NCBI GenBank assembly: GCA_016713135.1
Contig: JADJPR010000023.1
Span: forward strand, 744,001-808,000
DNA: 64,000 bases
Source of the DNA: Rhodanobacteraceae bacterium
GTDB taxonomy: Bacteria; Pseudomonadota; Gammaproteobacteria; Xanthomonadales; SZUA-5
Direction of reading: 5' to 3'
A program made the translations under genes and the position numbers. How positions within the stretch are numbered: the stretch's first letter is position 1; each line of letters begins with the position of its first letter. Under the pieces are notes generated by a model that saw only the letters and a list, made by a program, of their open reading frames with translations, did not search any database and was not told the DNA's origin. Positions 1 through 8,595 of the stretch are shown here, one piece after another.

Positions 1-1441
1 CCGCAGCGGCACCGGGGAGGAGGCGCCGAAGGAGCGGCAGCTGCGCATCGAGAGCGAGCAGCAGCGGGTCCAGCTGATGACCCTGCACGCGAGCAAGGGC
101 CTGGAGTTCCGCGCGGTGTTCGTGCCGATGGCCTGGCGCTCGCGCGAGGCGCGCGCCAGCGACCACGTCCGCTACCACGACAGCCAGCGCCGCCTGCGCC
201 TGGACCTCGGCAGCCCGCGCCTCGGCGAGCACACTGCGATCGCCGCGATGGAAGACCTGCAGGAGCGGTTGCGCGGCCTGTATGTCGGCGTGACCCGCGC
301 GGTGCAGCTGTGCACGCTGTATGCCTTCGACGACCTCGCACCGCAGGCGCATGTGGGCCCGGCCTGGCGCGCGGCACTGGATGTACTGCTCGGCGCCGCG
401 CTGGCCAGCTTCGGACCGGCGGCCGGGGATCCCTGGGCAGCACTGGCCAAGGCCCTGCCCTCGCTGCGCATCGAGCGCGAACCGCGGGTCTCGCAGCTCT
501 CGCTGCTGCCGCCGCTGCCGCAGCGCGCCCGCCGCGCGCGCAGCCCGCTGCCGCCGCTGCGCCCGCTGCATGGCCTGTACAGTTTCACCGCGCTGACGCG
601 GATGCGCGAACTGGCGCTGAGCGAGGCCGCGCGCGCGGCCGAGGACGAGGGCGAAGACCTCGCAGACATGCCGGCGGAAGCGCCGCAACCGGAGCTGGGT
701 GCCCTCGCCGGCCTGCGCGGCGCGCGCTTCGGCGATGCGATCCACGGGCTGCTGGAGGACGGGCGCCAGGGTGCGCGCTTCGAGACCCAGCCGGAGCGTA
801 TCCGCCGCGCGCTCGACCGCCACAGCGTGCGCAGCGGCCAGGCCGGCGATGACGCCGCGGCGATCGCGGCTGTCGCGCGCCTGCTCGACCGCACGCTGGA
901 TTGCGAACTGGCACCCGGCCTGTCGCTGGTCGGGCTGCCGGCGAACGCGCGCCGCGCCGAGTTCGAGTTCGCCTTCGTCCTCGACGACGCCCGCTGGTGG
1001 CGGCTGCACGCGCTGCTGGACGCGCATGGCCTCGGCCACTGGTGGCCGCCGGCCGGCGCGGGCGAATCGCTGCGCGGCTTGATGAAGGGCTACATCGACC
1101 TGGTGTTCGCCTGGGACGGCCGCTTCCACGTGCTCGACTACAAGAGCAACTGGCTGGGCGAGCGCCTGGCCGATTACGCACCCGACGCGCTCGATGGCGC
1201 CATCGCCGGGCACCACTATGGCCTGCAGGCGCTGATCTACACCGTGGCGCTGCAGCGCTACCTGGCGCGGCGCATCGCCGACTACCAGCCAGAGCGCCAC
1301 CTCGGTGAGAGCTGGTACCTGTTCGTGCGCGCGCTCGGGCTGGCGCCGGGCGCCGGGCTGTGGCGCAAGCGCTTCCCGCAGGCCCTGGTCGATGCCCTGG
1401 ATGCGCTGTTCGACGGTACGGAGGCCAGCGCATGCGCCTGA
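1..1441 (+). CDS. recB: RecB, exodeoxyribonuclease V beta subunit (C-terminal part)
   Basis: The reading frame is open from the left edge, so the start lies outside the window. RecB is the 3'-5' helicase and nuclease subunit of RecBCD, which processes double-strand breaks. The visible part holds the superfamily 1 helicase motif TLHASKGLEF (near base 80) and YVGVTRA (near 281), both typical of the UvrD/RecB motor. The C-terminal nuclease domain follows: a histidine in GDAIHGLLE, then GYIDLVF, then the catalytic DYKSNW near 1135, and a YxxQ-like stretch near 1220. All nuclease residues I can recognise are present. The stop overlaps the recD start by 10 bases, as expected for a recBD operon. Family identity is secure; only completeness is unknown. 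Confidence 0.95.
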   Translation, partial: RSGTGEEAPKERQLRIESEQQRVQLMTLHASKGLEFRAVFVPMAWRSREARASDHVRYHDSQRRLRLDLGSPRLGEHTAIAAMEDLQERLRGLYVGVTRAVQLCTLYAFDDLAPQAHVGPAWRAALDVLLGAALASFGPAAGDPWAALAKALPSLRIEREPRVSQLSLLPPLPQRARRARSPLPPLRPLHGLYSFTALTRMRELALSEAARAAEDEGEDLADMPAEAPQPELGALAGLRGARFGDAIHGLLEDGRQGARFETQPERIRRALDRHSVRSGQAGDDAAAIAAVARLLDRTLDCELAPGLSLVGLPANARRAEFEFAFVLDDARWWRLHALLDAHGLGHWWPPAGAGESLRGLMKGYIDLVFAWDGRFHVLDYKSNWLGERLADYAPDALDGAIAGHHYGLQALIYTVALQRYLARRIADYQPERHLGESWYLFVRALGLAPGAGLWRKRFPQALVDALDALFDGTEASACA

Positions 1442-3138
1442 AGCCGCAAGTCGCACCGCCACCGTCGACACCGGTCGCGCTGGGCCGCTGGGCGCGCGCG
1501 CGCACCGGCAGCGAGGCGCTGGCGCGCGCGCTCGAAGCTGCGGCGCAGGCCGAATTCGAGGGCCATGCCTGCGCCCGGCTGGATCCGTCCTCCGCGCGCC
1601 TGGACGAGTTGCGCGCGCACCCCTGGGTGGGCGATGGCAGTCGAATGACGCCGCTGGTGCTCTCCGCCGACGGCGCCTGCTACCTCTGGCGCAACCATGT
1701 GCATGAGGCGCGCGTGGGCAGCGCGATCCTGGCCCGCGCCGGTCATCCCGCCCACACGGACGCGCAGGACCTGGCCGACCTCGACACGCTGTTCGCGCCG
1801 ATGGATCCGGTGCGCGCGTCCGGCCAGCGCGAGGCAGTGCGGCGCAGCCTGGGCCGGCGCTTCCTGGTGATTTCCGGCGGGCCGGGCACCGGCAAGACCA
1901 CCACGGTGCTGCGCCTGCTGCTGCTGCGCCTGCGCCAGGCCGCGCGTGCCGGGCGTGCGTGCGCGATCGCGCTGGCCGCGCCCACCGGCAAGGCGGCGCA
2001 GCGGCTGTCGCAGTCGCTGCGCTCGGGACTGGACCAATTGCGTGCGCAACTCGCGGGACAGCCGGGCGACTGGGACGCCGCGCTCGCCGGCGTGCCGGAC
2101 GGCGCGCGCACCCTGCACCGGCTGCTCGGCGCCGATCCGCGTGCAGACCGCTTCCGGCACGACGCCGAAAACCCGCTGCCACACGACCTGGTGGTGGTCG
2201 ACGAGGCCTCGATGGTCGATCTCGGCCTGATGCGCGCGCTGCTCGACGCGCTGCCGCCGCAGGCCACGCTGGTGCTGGTCGGCGACCCGGACCAGCTGGT
2301 CTCGGTCTCCGCCGGCTCGGTGCTGGCCGACGTGGTCGCGGCGGCCGCACAGGGCCCACTGGCGGACTGCCTGGCGCCGCTGGCGCATGGCTGGCGCAGC
2401 GGCGGCCGCCTGCCCGAGGTGAATGCCGCGGTGCGCGCGGGCGACCGCGCCGGGCTCGAACGTCTGATCGGCGACGGCGTGCTCGAACGGGCAGCCGTGA
2501 CCGACGCCGCAAGCCTGGACCAGCGCCTGCGCCGGTGGCTGCAGCGCGGCGAGTGGCCGGCACTCGCGGCCTGCGCGGGCCAGCCCGACGCCGCCCCGGC
2601 GGAGGCCTTCGCGGCGCTGCGCCAAGTCCAGTTGCTGTGCGCGCTGCGCAGCGGACCCTTCGGCGCCGACGAGGTCAATCGCAGCCTGGATGCGCGCCTG
2701 CGCGAACAGCATGCCGGCGCGCAGTGGTATCCGGGGCGGCCAGTACTGGTGCGCCACAACGACTACGATCGCCGCCTCTACAACGGCGACGTCGGCCTCG
2801 CCCTGCGCGCCGACGGGCGCCTGATGGTCTGCTTCGAGAGCACCGATGCCGATGGCCGCACGCACCACCGCCTGCTGCTGCCGAACGAACTGCCGGAACA
2901 AGACCTCGGCTACGCGCTGACCATCCACCAGAGCCAGGGCTCCGAATACGAGCACGTGGCCGTGCTCCTGCCGCCAGACGGCGGTAACCGCGTGCTCTCG
3001 CGCCAGTTGCTCTACACCGGCGTCTCGCGCGCCCGCCGCGGCCTGGAGATCTGGGCCAGCGAATCCAGCCTCGCCGCCGCCCTCGCCCAACGCGCCGAGC
3101 GCAATGGGGGGTTGCGGGTGAGGTTGCAGGGGGCTTGA
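1432..3138 (+). CDS. recD: RecD, exodeoxyribonuclease V alpha subunit
   Basis: RecD is the 5'-3' helicase of RecBCD. I start it at the ATG at 1432, which overlaps the end of recB by 10 bases and gives 568 aa, close to the usual length. Motifs in order: Walker A GGPGTGKTTT (about residue 149), Walker B VVDEASMVDL (near base 2197), GDPDQL (motif III), a C-terminal UvrD-like LTIHQSQGSEYEHV (near 2918) and VSRARRGLEI. An upstream in-frame ATG at 1360 would lie deep inside recB and is unlikely. Co-transcription with recB is inferred from the overlap. No defect is visible. Confidence 0.95.
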   Translation: MRLKPQVAPPPSTPVALGRWARARTGSEALARALEAAAQAEFEGHACARLDPSSARLDELRAHPWVGDGSRMTPLVLSADGACYLWRNHVHEARVGSAILARAGHPAHTDAQDLADLDTLFAPMDPVRASGQREAVRRSLGRRFLVISGGPGTGKTTTVLRLLLLRLRQAARAGRACAIALAAPTGKAAQRLSQSLRSGLDQLRAQLAGQPGDWDAALAGVPDGARTLHRLLGADPRADRFRHDAENPLPHDLVVVDEASMVDLGLMRALLDALPPQATLVLVGDPDQLVSVSAGSVLADVVAAAAQGPLADCLAPLAHGWRSGGRLPEVNAAVRAGDRAGLERLIGDGVLERAAVTDAASLDQRLRRWLQRGEWPALAACAGQPDAAPAEAFAALRQVQLLCALRSGPFGADEVNRSLDARLREQHAGAQWYPGRPVLVRHNDYDRRLYNGDVGLALRADGRLMVCFESTDADGRTHHRLLLPNELPEQDLGYALTIHQSQGSEYEHVAVLLPPDGGNRVLSRQLLYTGVSRARRGLEIWASESSLAAALAQRAERNGGLRVRLQGA

Positions 3139-3149
3139 CTGCCAGAAGC

Positions 3150-3400
3150 GGGGTAAGGGTCAGGGGGCAGGGGAACTGGCCTGCCGCATGGCCCGGCCGT
3201 GACCCAAGATGGAGCCCCTGGGGGCCAGCAGCAGGGCAAGGGACAGGGGAACTGGCTTTCCGCATGCTCTGACCGTGACGCAAGGCGGATCCCCTTGCCT
3301 TTGACCTCGAATCCGCTTCACCGCGCTGGGCAACTCGCCCGCCGCACAGGCCGGCCGTGACGCAGGGCAGGTCCCCTGCCCCCCGACCCCTGCCCCGCTT
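3150..3400. repeat. Degenerate tandem G-rich repeat downstream of recD
   Basis: The 300-base gap between recD and the next gene contains no convincing gene. It holds about three imperfect units of roughly 80 bases. Each has a run like GGGGCAGGGGAACTGGC, then a CCGCA-CCGGCCGTGACGCA-like stretch, then a C-rich stretch. Similar GGGGCAAGGGGCAGGGG tracts occur near 15300-15400 and, as CCCCTGCCCC, near 15490-15545. This looks like a dispersed low-complexity repeat of this genome. Confidence 0.6.
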
Positions 3401-3438
3401 CTCCACGCAGTCCCAGGCCAACTCCGCCTACCCGACCC

Positions 3439-4569
3439 CTACTGCCCCACCCGCCGATACAACTGCAGGTTCGAATCCGCCGGGCTGTGGCGGTAGCCGA
3501 TCCAGAACGGCAGCGGCGACGGCGGCGCGGCGGCGAAGCCGGCGCGCAGATCGGCCTGGGTGTGGCCGGTGAAGCCTTTCGCGGCGCCGGCGTACTGGCC
3601 ATGCAGCGTGGCCTGCCAGCTTCCCGATTCGAACTGGCGGAAGGGGATGCCCGAATCGTCCTGCAGCACCGCCGGCGAGACCTCCAGCAGCAGGTCGCGG
3701 ATAGCGCTGAACTCCGCGGTGTGCATCAGGTAGGACGCACTCTTGACGTAGCTCGCCTGGACTCCGAACTGGCGCGCGTAGGCGGCGTAACCGGGCATCG
3801 CCGCCAGCCCCTGGTTCGACAGGTCGACGCGCAGGTAGATCAGGCTGCGCGCCCGGGTGTCTTCCATCCGGCGGTAGCGGATCTCGACGCCCGCGTGGTC
3901 GACCCGCTCATCGAGCGCGCGCGCACACAGCTTGCCGTCCGCCGCGAGCACCACGCCGGTGACGCTCTCGATGGCGTAGCCGCTGCGCGCCAGCAGCAGC
4001 ATCAGGATCGGGGTCACGCCGCGGAAGCGGTTCTGGTCGAACTGCGCCTGCATCTGCGCGGTGACGAAGAAACTCTGGCCCAGCAGGGTGACCAGCGAGC
4101 GCCGCAGTTCGCCGAGGCTGTCCGCCAGCTCAGGCGACTCGAAATCCTCCGCAGCCGGCGGCGCGCCGACCGGTTCCAGCCCGGTGAACAGCAGCTTGCG
4201 TGCACGCGGGAACAGCGCTGCCGGATACAGAACGTCGGGACCGCTGAAGGGGTAGTAGAGCACTTCCGCGGCGTGCACCTCGGGCGGCAGCACCTTGGCC
4301 GACCAGTCGCGGATGCGGCTGAGCTGCACCTGTTCCAGCCGCGCGAAGGAGCGATCGAGCTGCCGCGCGTGCGCCGCCACCGCCGGGTCCACATCCTCCA
4401 TCGGCATGCCCGCGAGCATCCGCGCGTACAGGTCCAGACGGGCGTTGCGCTTGACCTCGGGCGCGGTGCAGGCGCCGGAAAGAGCGTCCGTTGGCGCCTG
4501 CGCCCATCCGCCTGGTCCTGCCAGCAGAGCCCAGAACAACGCGCAGACAAGCGCAACGCGCAAGGACAT
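3439..4569 (-). CDS. Conserved secreted protein of unknown function
   Basis: 376 aa from the ATG at 4569. This start places a clear signal peptide at the N-terminus (MSLRVALVCALFWALLAGPGGWAQA), so export is likely. The mature protein has recognisable conserved-looking stretches, YYPFSGPDVLYP (near residue 110) and a C-terminal GYRHSPADSNLQLYRRVGQ. I cannot assign a family or a reaction. No membrane anchor is seen after the signal. A longer reading frame up to 4740 exists but would run through the MerR operator and lose the signal peptide. The gene is divergent from the MerR regulator at 4722, and the 150-base shared region contains the operator, so control by that regulator is possible but not shown. 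Confidence 0.75.
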   Translation of the reverse strand: MSLRVALVCALFWALLAGPGGWAQAPTDALSGACTAPEVKRNARLDLYARMLAGMPMEDVDPAVAAHARQLDRSFARLEQVQLSRIRDWSAKVLPPEVHAAEVLYYPFSGPDVLYPAALFPRARKLLFTGLEPVGAPPAAEDFESPELADSLGELRRSLVTLLGQSFFVTAQMQAQFDQNRFRGVTPILMLLLARSGYAIESVTGVVLAADGKLCARALDERVDHAGVEIRYRRMEDTRARSLIYLRVDLSNQGLAAMPGYAAYARQFGVQASYVKSASYLMHTAEFSAIRDLLLEVSPAVLQDDSGIPFRQFESGSWQATLHGQYAGAAKGFTGHTQADLRAGFAAAPPSPLPFWIGYRHSPADSNLQLYRRVGQ

Positions 4570-4660
4570 GCAGGGACTCCCGGAGACGGCTGCGTCTGCA
4601 TCTTGCGACAAGCCCGGTGGCCGCGTCCACCCGGGCGATGCGTCGCAGGGCCAGGTCGCA

Positions 4661-4693
4661 CTTGACCTTGCCCTTGGGGCAGGCTTCAGTCTT
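4661..4693 (+). promoter_or_regulatory. MerR-type operator/promoter
   Basis: A TTGACC -35 box at 4662-4667 is followed by the inverted repeat CCTTGCCC-TT-GGGGCAGG (4666-4683), then a weak -10-like CAGTCT (4687-4692). This gives a 19-base spacer. MerR-family promoters have exactly this layout: a long spacer with the dyad between -35 and -10. The dyad closely resembles CueR/HmrR-type operators. It lies 30-60 bases upstream of the MerR gene at 4722 and points towards it, suggesting autoregulation as known for TipA. Confidence 0.6.
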
Positions 4694-4721
4694 GCCATCG
4701 GTGGTTTGGAGGAGTGTGCAG

Positions 4722-5435
4722 ATGCTGCGGATAGGCGCATTGGCCAGGCGTGCGGGAATCAGCGCCAAGGCGCTGCGGCTGTACGAAGAAGCAGGGCTGC
4801 TGCGACCTGACGCGCATTCGCCGTCCGGTTACCGGCTGTACGGTCCGAGCTCCCTGCGCCGCCTGTCGCAGATCCTGCTGCTGCGTCGGGCGGGATTTCC
4901 GCTCAGGCGTATCGGCGAACTGCTCGGCAACGAGGGCGCGGGCGTGCGCGAATTGATCGATGCCCAGATCCTGCGGCTGGAGCGGCAGGCGCAGGATGCG
5001 CAGGCCGCCCTCGCCCTGATGCAGCAATTGCGGGCGCACCTGTGGACCACCCAATCCCTGGAACAACTGATGGAGTGCATCACCATGACGCAGAAACTCG
5101 AGATCGACTTCACCCCGGAGGAACGCGCCGGGTTCGAACGGCGCGCGCGGGAGCTCGGCAGCGAAGCCCTCGCCGCCGCGCAAGAGGCCTGGCCGCGACT
5201 GATTGCCCAAGTGCGCGCCGCGATGGACGCCGGCCACCCGGTGGCCGCACCGGAAGTCCAGGCACTGGCGCGCCAGTGGCAGTCCCTGGTGCAGGCAGCA
5301 ACCGGCGGCGACGCAGGCGTCGAACGCAAGATTGCCGGTGCATGGCAGGCGCAGCCACAGGCGATGGAGGCGATGGGCCTGGATCCGGCGATGTTCAGCT
5401 ACGTCGGGCAGGCGATCCGGGCCGCGCAGGGCTGA
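4722..5435 (+). CDS. MerR-family regulator with TipAS-like effector domain
   Basis: 237 aa from the ATG at 4722, preceded by GGAGGAG at good spacing. The N-terminal winged helix is typical: MLRIGALARRAGISAKALRLYEE, then GYRLYG and a second helix with LSQILLLRRAGFPLRRIGELL. A coiled-coil dimerisation helix spans about residues 75-115. The rest resembles the TipAS antibiotic-recognition fold (FTPEERAGFERRARELG; WPRLIAQVRAAMDAG; a C-terminal helix), known to bind thiopeptides or other hydrophobic compounds. The predicted role is activation of transcription on ligand binding. No cysteines typical of metal sensors are seen at the metal site, although the upstream operator looks CueR-like. Ligand and targets are unknown. 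Confidence 0.85.
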   Translation: MLRIGALARRAGISAKALRLYEEAGLLRPDAHSPSGYRLYGPSSLRRLSQILLLRRAGFPLRRIGELLGNEGAGVRELIDAQILRLERQAQDAQAALALMQQLRAHLWTTQSLEQLMECITMTQKLEIDFTPEERAGFERRARELGSEALAAAQEAWPRLIAQVRAAMDAGHPVAAPEVQALARQWQSLVQAATGGDAGVERKIAGAWQAQPQAMEAMGLDPAMFSYVGQAIRAAQG

Positions 5436-5449
5436 TCGTCGTGGGGGGG

Positions 5450-5470
5450 GGGCGCCGCGTCGCGGCGCCC
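5450..5470. terminator. Shared hairpin between converging genes
   Basis: A perfect palindrome, GGGCGCCGCG-T-CGCGGCGCCC, lies between the MerR stop (5435) and the POT transporter stop (5476). It can fold in either transcript with an effective loop of about five bases. It has no clear U tract, only TCTCC on one side and a G run on the other, so its terminator strength is uncertain. Confidence 0.55.
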
Positions 5471-5475
5471 TCTCC

Positions 5476-7026
5476 TCAGCCCGCTGGCCGATAGTTCTCC
5501 ACCAGCGGGTAGCGCTTCGCGTATAGCCCGAACAACAGCGCGGCCACCAAGGCGAAGCTGGCGAAGAAGAACATCTGGAACGCGGCCACGCTGATCCCGG
5601 TGGACTCGATCCAGGCGGTGAAGCCGGCGTTGCGCACGCTGGCGTTGGCCAGCAGCACCCACAGGTTGCCGATGGTCACCGCGAGGTACCAGAACGCCAT
5701 GATCACGCCCTTCATCGAGGCCGGCGCCTGGCTGTAGGCGAACTCAAGGCCAGTGGCGGACACCAGCACCTCGCCGAAGGTCAGCAGCGCATACGGCAGG
5801 ACCTGCCAGGTAATCGACACCGCGTCGCCGCCGTCCATCCACAGCTGCAGCATGCCGGCGGCGATCCACGACACGCCGGAAAAGGCGATGCCGGTGGTCA
5901 TCCGCCTGAGCGCCGTCGGCTCCCAGCCGAATTTGCGCAGCGCCGGGTACAGCACCAGGTTGTTGAACGGGATCAGGATCATCACCAGCAGCGGGTTGAG
6001 CGCCTGCATCTGCGCCGGCTCGAACCAGTCGGGCTTGGTCATGCCACCGGCCTGCAACACCCAGGTCGAGGCCTTCTGGTCGAACAGCGACCAGAAAGGC
6101 GTGGTCAGCGCGAACACGATCAGGATCCGCAGCACCGCGCGCACGCCGTCGACCGCCTCGTCCGGGTGGCGGCCGCGCGCGCGTTCGAGCTGGATCCAGG
6201 TGCCGAAGCCGCCGAAGCCAAGCGCAAACACGATCGCGATGCAGATGGCCGAGACCCAGCCCACCTGCGGCACGAACACGAAGCCCCCAACGCCCAGCAG
6301 CAGGCCGAGCACCGCCAGCGTCAGGCCCGGGCGCGATTCGCCCGGCGCCCGCGCCAGCAGCGCGCTCTTCGCCACATTCATGAAGGAATCCGGGTTCGGC
6401 GGCGGCGGCGGCACGTCCACATAGCGGCGGCGGCCCATCCAGAACACCACGGTGGCGATCAGCATCAGCACGCCCGGAATTCCGAAAGCGACCATGCCGC
6501 CCTGCTCGCGCAGGCACCACGGCTTCAGCAGCGAGGCGAACCACGAGCCGAAGTTGATGATCCAGTAGAAGGCGTCGAAGGCGACCTTGGCCAGGCGCTT
6601 GTTCGACTGGTCGAACTGGTCGCCCATGAACGAGGCCACCAGCGGCTTGATGCCGCCCGACCCCAACGCCACCAGCGCCAGCCCGAGATAGAAGCCGTAG
6701 AGGTTGTCGACGAAGGCCGCCAGGCAGAACTGGCCGACGCAGTACAGCAGCGAGAAGTACAGGATCGTCTTGTACTTGCCGAGGATGCGGTCGGCGATCC
6801 AGCCGCCCAGCAGCGGGAAGAAATAGACGCCAATGACGAAGATGTGGAACACATCCTTGGCCGCGCCGGGGCGGTCCACTTCCGGCAGGTGCAGCAGCAA
6901 CGAGGTCACCAGGAAGGGCGTCAGGATGTTGCGCATCCCGTAGAAGCTGAAGCGCTCGCAGCCCTCGTTGCCGATGATGTAGCGGATCTGTGGCGGGAAG
7001 CGTTCGGCGGTCGATGGCGCGGACAC
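5476..7026 (-). CDS. POT-family proton-dependent oligopeptide transporter
   Basis: 516 aa. It imports di- and tripeptides with protons across the inner membrane. The N-terminal signature is clear: GNEGCERFSFYGMRNIL matches the POT ExxERFxYYG motif (about residues 19-35), and the segment GGWIADRILGKYKTI (about residues 73-87) matches the conserved cytoplasmic loop. Twelve to fourteen hydrophobic segments follow. The C-terminal half contains YSQAPASMKGVIMAFWYLAV, matching the POT EFAYSQAP-SMK motif. It is transcribed alone, 77 bases downstream of phoU on the same strand. The exact substrate cannot be told from sequence. Confidence 0.93.
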   Translation of the reverse strand: MSAPSTAERFPPQIRYIIGNEGCERFSFYGMRNILTPFLVTSLLLHLPEVDRPGAAKDVFHIFVIGVYFFPLLGGWIADRILGKYKTILYFSLLYCVGQFCLAAFVDNLYGFYLGLALVALGSGGIKPLVASFMGDQFDQSNKRLAKVAFDAFYWIINFGSWFASLLKPWCLREQGGMVAFGIPGVLMLIATVVFWMGRRRYVDVPPPPPNPDSFMNVAKSALLARAPGESRPGLTLAVLGLLLGVGGFVFVPQVGWVSAICIAIVFALGFGGFGTWIQLERARGRHPDEAVDGVRAVLRILIVFALTTPFWSLFDQKASTWVLQAGGMTKPDWFEPAQMQALNPLLVMILIPFNNLVLYPALRKFGWEPTALRRMTTGIAFSGVSWIAAGMLQLWMDGGDAVSITWQVLPYALLTFGEVLVSATGLEFAYSQAPASMKGVIMAFWYLAVTIGNLWVLLANASVRNAGFTAWIESTGISVAAFQMFFFASFALVAALLFGLYAKRYPLVENYRPAG

Positions 7027-7073
7027 GGGCGGCCTCGGGTAGCGGACTCGGGCCCGCGATCCTACCTGCTGCG

Positions 7074-7091
7074 GGGCGCGGTGCCGCGCCC
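7074..7091 (-). terminator. Hairpin downstream of phoU
   Basis: GGGCGCGG-TG-CCGCGCCC lies just after the phoU stop, in the 76-base gap before the POT gene. It is a GC-rich stem without a T tract. It may end or protect the pst-phoU transcript; evidence is the palindrome only. Confidence 0.35.
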
Positions 7092-7102
7092 GTGCGGACC
7101 CT

Positions 7103-7795
7103 TCAACCGGCGGCGGCGTCGCGCTGCCTGCGCCTGCTGACCGGCAACTCGCCGTGCACGATGAACCACACGTTCTCGGCGATATTGGTGGCGTGGTCGC
7201 CGATACGCTCGAGATTCTTGGCGATGAACAGCAGATGGATGCCGCCCTCGACCAACCCCGGATCCTGCGCCATCGCCGCGATCAACTCGCGGAAGATGGC
7301 CGTGTGGCGCTGGTCCAGTTCGGCGTCGCGCGCACGCACGGCCCGGGCGCGCTCGGCGTCGCGGCCGCGATAGGCAGCGAGCGCCTCGCGCACCAGTTCG
7401 CTGGCGAGCGCAGCGAGTTCGGCCAGCCTGGGGCGCAGTGCGGGCATCCCAAGATTGCGCAGCTTCAGCGAGCGCTTGGCCGCGTTCGCCGCGAGGTCGC
7501 CGATGCGCTCGACATCGCCGGCGATCTTCAGCGCGGCGAGGATCTCGCGCAAATCGCGCGCGATCGGCTGGCGCAGCGCCAGCAGGCGCAGCACGTCGTG
7601 GCCGATCTCGTGCTCCAGCGCGTCCACCTCGGTGTCGCCCGCGATCACCGCGCGCGCGCCATCGGCGTCCAGCGATTGCAGCACCTGCAGCGCGGCATTC
7701 AGCTGGTGCAGGGCCAGTTCGCCCATGGCGACGATCTCGCCGCTCAGGCGGTCGAGTTCCTCGTCGTACTGCCGCATCGTGTGCGTCTGGCTCAT
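7103..7795 (-). CDS. phoU: PhoU, phosphate signalling protein
   Basis: 230 aa. PhoU couples the PstSCAB transporter to the PhoR-PhoB two-component system and represses the Pho response when phosphate is plentiful. The two tandem three-helix PhoU repeats are visible, with the metal-binding E/DxxxD motifs: the first repeat holds DTEVDALEHEIGHDVLRLLALRQPIARDLR and the second RDAELDQRHTAIFRELI with a following IAKNLERIGDHATNIAE. The start at 7795 overlaps the pstB stop by four bases (ATGA), indicating coupled translation. It is the last gene of the pst cluster. Confidence 0.95.
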   Translation of the reverse strand: MSQTHTMRQYDEELDRLSGEIVAMGELALHQLNAALQVLQSLDADGARAVIAGDTEVDALEHEIGHDVLRLLALRQPIARDLREILAALKIAGDVERIGDLAANAAKRSLKLRNLGMPALRPRLAELAALASELVREALAAYRGRDAERARAVRARDAELDQRHTAIFRELIAAMAQDPGLVEGGIHLLFIAKNLERIGDHATNIAENVWFIVHGELPVSRRRQRDAAAG

Positions 7796-8595
7796 CCGAA
7801 TCGCCCCGTGACGTAATCCTCGGTCTGGCGCTTGCCGGGATTGGTGAACATCCGCTCGGTGCTGCCGAACTCGACCAGCTCGCCGAGGTACATGAACGCG
7901 GTGTAGTCGGAACAGCGCGCCGCCTGGTGCATGTTGTGGGTGACGATGGCGATGGTGTAGCGGGACTTCAGGTCCGCCACCAGCTGCTCGATCTTGCCGG
8001 TGGCGATCGGGTCCAGCGCCGAGGTCGGCTCGTCCAGCAGCAGCACTTCCGGCCGCAGGGCCACCGCGCGCGCGATGCACAGCCGCTGCTGCTGGCCGCC
8101 CGACAGGCTCAGCGCGCTGCGCTTGAGCACATCCTTCACCTCGTCCCACAGTGCCGCCTGGCGCAGGGCCTCTTCGACCCGGTCGTCCAGTTCGGCGCGC
8201 GACAGGCGCTCGTGGTGGCGGATCGCGTAGGCCACGTTCTCGTGGATCGACATCGGGAACGGCACCGGCTTCTGGAACACCATGCCGACCTTGCTGCGCA
8301 GCCGCGCCAGCGGGTACTTCGGCGACAGGATGTCCTCGCCGTCGAGCAACACCTGGCCGTCGGCGCGCTGGCCCGGATACAGCGCGTAGATCCGGTTGAA
8401 CACGCGCAGCAAGGTGGACTTGCCGCAGCCGGACGGGCCGATCAGCGCGGTCACGCAGCGCTCGTGGACATCGATGTCGATGCCGGTGAGGGCGCGCGTG
8501 TCGCCGTAGCGGAAGCCCAGGCCGCGGGCGGCGAGCTTGACCGCCGGCGCCGGCTTGGCGGCTGCGGCGGGAACGGGGATTGCGATCTCAGTCAT
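7792..8595 (-). CDS. pstB: PstB, phosphate ABC transporter ATPase
   Basis: 267 aa, usual length. It powers high-affinity phosphate uptake through PstC and PstA. Walker A is GPSGCGKST, the ABC signature is LSGGQQQRLCIARA, and Walker B is LLLDEPTSALDP followed by the H-loop in IVTHNMHQAARCSD. The N-terminal extension of about 20 residues is Ala/Pro rich. It overlaps the end of pstA by eight bases and the start of phoU by four, so the three are surely one transcript. Confidence 0.97.
   Translation of the reverse strand: MTEIAIPVPAAAAKPAPAVKLAARGLGFRYGDTRALTGIDIDVHERCVTALIGPSGCGKSTLLRVFNRIYALYPGQRADGQVLLDGEDILSPKYPLARLRSKVGMVFQKPVPFPMSIHENVAYAIRHHERLSRAELDDRVEEALRQAALWDEVKDVLKRSALSLSGGQQQRLCIARAVALRPEVLLLDEPTSALDPIATGKIEQLVADLKSRYTIAIVTHNMHQAARCSDYTAFMYLGELVEFGSTERMFTNPGKRQTEDYVTGRFG

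Noticed and set aside
1282..3090. A 602-residue open frame opposite recD
   Set aside because: Shadow frame in very GC-rich DNA; recD explains the region fully.
3460..3480. GGTTCGAATCC, a tRNA T-loop-like string
   Set aside because: It lies inside the coding end of the secreted protein at 3439-4569, and no acceptor, D or anticodon arms can be built around it.
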